The notes under the pieces were generated by a model. The model had not been told where the DNA came from. It was given only the letters and a program-made list of their open reading frames with translations, and did no database searches. From Micromonospora echinofusca (GTDB lineage: Bacteria > Actinomycetota > Actinomycetes > Mycobacteriales > Micromonosporaceae), in assembly GCF_017614955.1 (NCBI RefSeq), contig NZ_WVUH01000023.1, positions 1-34,335 of the forward strand: a DNA stretch of 34,335 nt, written 5' to 3'. Of the stretch, positions 33,181 to 34,335 are shown piece after piece. The translations under genes and the position numbers were made by a program. Within the stretch, counting starts at the first letter, position 1, and each line of letters begins with the position of its first letter.

Positions 33181-33339
33181 TCAGCCGCGGACCGCGTCCA
33201 CGTGGACGCCGAACAGGTACGTCCGGTCCTCCACCTGGAAGGCCTCCTCGTCGGTGATCGGAGTGAAGTCCAACTCGACGAGGTCGTTCTGGGTGTCCGT
33301 TGCCAGCGGACGCTCTGAGGCACGGGTAACGGTATCCAT
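33181..33339 (-). CDS. Small acidic peptide, 52 residues; possible precursor peptide
   Basis: Reads MDTVTRASERPL ... DLVELDFTPITDEEAF ... DRTYLFGVHVDAVRG, with about 12 acidic and 4 basic residues, no Cys and no Lys. Too short to show as a long frame, but it has an ATG at the spacing of a leaderless promoter, ends 90 nt before the apparent start of the PPDK-like gene, and is in the same direction. I do not recognise its family. Size, acidity and position at the head of an operon with an odd enzyme and an exporter fit a RiPP precursor or a small regulator. Codons are a little less GC-biased than its neighbours. Confidence 0.55.
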   Translation of the reverse strand: MDTVTRASERPLATDTQNDLVELDFTPITDEEAFQVEDRTYLFGVHVDAVRG

Positions 33340-33346
33340 ATAGGCG

Positions 33347-33352
33347 AGACTA
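33347..33352 (-). promoter_or_regulatory. Leaderless-type -10 box of the small peptide gene
   Basis: Minus strand TAGTCT ends 7 nt before the ATG at 33339, in an AT-rich patch (33335-33370), and no Shine-Dalgarno is seen. TGTAG overlaps its front (33354-33350), recalling the TGTAGAG elements at 11474 and 14314. No clear -35. Confidence 0.5.
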
Positions 33353-33432
33353 CATACGTGCTATGTGTTCCGCGACCCCGCTCCGGCGACACCATTCGCA
33401 TTCATGATCAGCATTCCGGCTGGTCCCGGTAT

Positions 33433-33485
33433 CCGGTGTCGCTTCCGGACACCAGTGGGCCGGTACCCCGGAAAGCGACACCCGG
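33433..33485 (-). terminator. Hairpin after the APH-like gene
   Basis: GGTGTCGCTTCCGG (33435-33448) pairs with CCGGAAAGCGACACC (33468-33482) with one bulged base, and flanking CC/GG extend it. It begins 6 nt after the APH stop on the minus strand, so it probably ends that transcript and isolates the small peptide operon. Confidence 0.7.
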
Positions 33486-33490
33486 TCCGG

Positions 33491-34335
33491 TCAGGAATCG
33501 AGATATCCACTGAGATACGTCCACGCGGCGGCGGTGTCGGCGGTGTCGCCGTGGGGGCGGCGCAGGTCGTCGACGTAGCCGGCGATGTCGGCGAGTTCCC
33601 ACCACAGGGGCCAGAGGGCGAGGCCGTCCACGGTCACCGTCCGGCCGGTGGCCCCGGTGTAGCGGTCGAGGAGGTCCCCCACCTGCCCGTCCGGCTCGCC
33701 GCCGGCCAGTCGGTCGAAGGCGGGCGTGAGCATCCACAGGTCCCGCTCCGGCGGGGCGAGGCGGACCGTGTCCCAGTCGACGAGCCGCAGGCCGTCCCGG
33801 GTACGCAGGAGGTTGCCGGGGTGCGGTTCGCCGTGCGTGACCACCGGTGCCGCCCCGCTCCGTCGGACCCGGTCGACCAGCCGGTCGAAGTCGGTGAGCA
33901 GTCCCGCCACGTAACCGGCACGGCCGGCGAGCAGCCGTCGGGCCGGCTCGCCGTACGGCCCGGCGGTCCACTGCCGGTCGAGGTCCGCCAGCGCCCCGTG
34001 CAGCCGGTCCCGGCCGGGCAGTGTCAGGTCGAGCCGGGGCGCCGTGTCCGCGACCGCCGGGGTGGCCCGGTGCAGCCGGGCCAGCAGGTCGACCACCTCG
34101 GTCCGGTCCCCGGACGGATGGGGACCGAACCGGCCGGCGGTACCCGCCACCATCGGTGTCACCGACAGCGCGTACCGGTCGGTGAGCCGGCGCACCACCG
34201 CGCCGGTGCGGGTCGGCACCGGGGCGACGACGAGGTCCAGCCCGGCGTCGGTGTGCAGTGCCGACGCGGTACGGAACGCCCGGTCGAGCTGGTCCGCTGC
34301 CGCCTCCCGCCCGGTGCCCCCCGTGCCTCCGGTGC
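33491..34335 (-). CDS. APH-family phosphotransferase (partial, 5' end beyond right edge)
   Basis: The frame is open to the window edge; a GTG at 34219 is inside the fold, since upstream codons (LDRAFRTASALHTDAGLDLVVAP) read as the usual kinase N-lobe. Phosphotransferase loop THGEPHPGN (33812-33838) and metal-binding VDWDT (Asp at about 33776-33778) are seen; the usual loop Asp is Glu here, as in some family members. It moves phosphate from ATP to a small-molecule hydroxyl, possibly an aminoglycoside-like or other antibiotic. It may be a resistance or tailoring enzyme; context does not say which, and the terminator separates it from the next operon. Confidence 0.85.
   Translation of the reverse strand, partial: TGGTGGTGREAAADQLDRAFRTASALHTDAGLDLVVAPVPTRTGAVVRRLTDRYALSVTPMVAGTAGRFGPHPSGDRTEVVDLLARLHRATPAVADTAPRLDLTLPGRDRLHGALADLDRQWTAGPYGEPARRLLAGRAGYVAGLLTDFDRLVDRVRRSGAAPVVTHGEPHPGNLLRTRDGLRLVDWDTVRLAPPERDLWMLTPAFDRLAGGEPDGQVGDLLDRYTGATGRTVTVDGLALWPLWWELADIAGYVDDLRRPHGDTADTAAAWTYLSGYLDS

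Noticed and set aside
32979-33401. 140-residue minus-strand frame near the small peptide
   Set aside because: Out of frame with both the small peptide and the PPDK-like homology, and Ser/Arg/Thr-rich without motifs.

Overview
The window is very GC-rich, with GC-rich third codon positions, frequent GTG/TTG starts, an MbtH protein, a SARP regulator and a LAL-type LuxR regulator. This fits a filamentous actinomycete, probably Micromonosporaceae (inference from style only). It is a secondary-metabolism region with a nonribosomal peptide locus beside a ribosomal peptide (RiPP) locus. Both window edges cut genes.

Region 1 (1-11,394, leftward) is an NRPS operon, read from right to left: KAS III (FabH-like), acyl carrier protein, stand-alone condensation domain, SbnA-like and SbnB-like enzymes (the L-2,3-diaminopropionate pair), MbtH protein, a two-module A-T-C-A-T NRPS, and a further NRPS starting with a C domain that runs off the left edge. 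Most junctions are ATGA/GTGA overlaps. The picture is a short acyl group put on a peptide that contains diaminopropionate.

Region 2 (11,395-16,200) holds a rightward SDR gene ending in a 15-bp stem hairpin. Facing it is a leftward operon of two hotdog-fold dehydratase-like proteins and a FabG-like reductase whose N-terminus is a perfect 21-bp tandem repeat. A SARP/NB-ARC regulator of AfsR type follows. The reductase and dehydratases probably process the acyl starter; no KAS II or chain-length factor is present.

Region 3 (16,201-28,557, rightward) is a RiPP locus: a class II lanthipeptide synthetase (LanM), an 81-residue precursor (TTG start, strong Shine-Dalgarno) with a Cys/Thr/Pro-rich end, a LAL regulator with an apparent leaderless promoter, a cobalamin-type radical SAM protein with a CX7CX2C cluster motif, a nucleotidyltransferase fused to a PqqD-like domain, and a large unknown domain fused to a cyclophilin prolyl isomerase. 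The combination suggests a lanthipeptide with extra C-methylation and prolyl isomerisation. This is the strongest candidate for an undescribed system.

Region 4 (28,613-34,335, leftward) has two ABC-2 permeases and an ABC ATPase. Upstream of them is a pyruvate phosphate dikinase-like protein lacking its ATP-grasp domain. A 52-residue acidic peptide gene comes before it, and an APH-type kinase is cut by the right edge. The transporter could serve export or self-protection.
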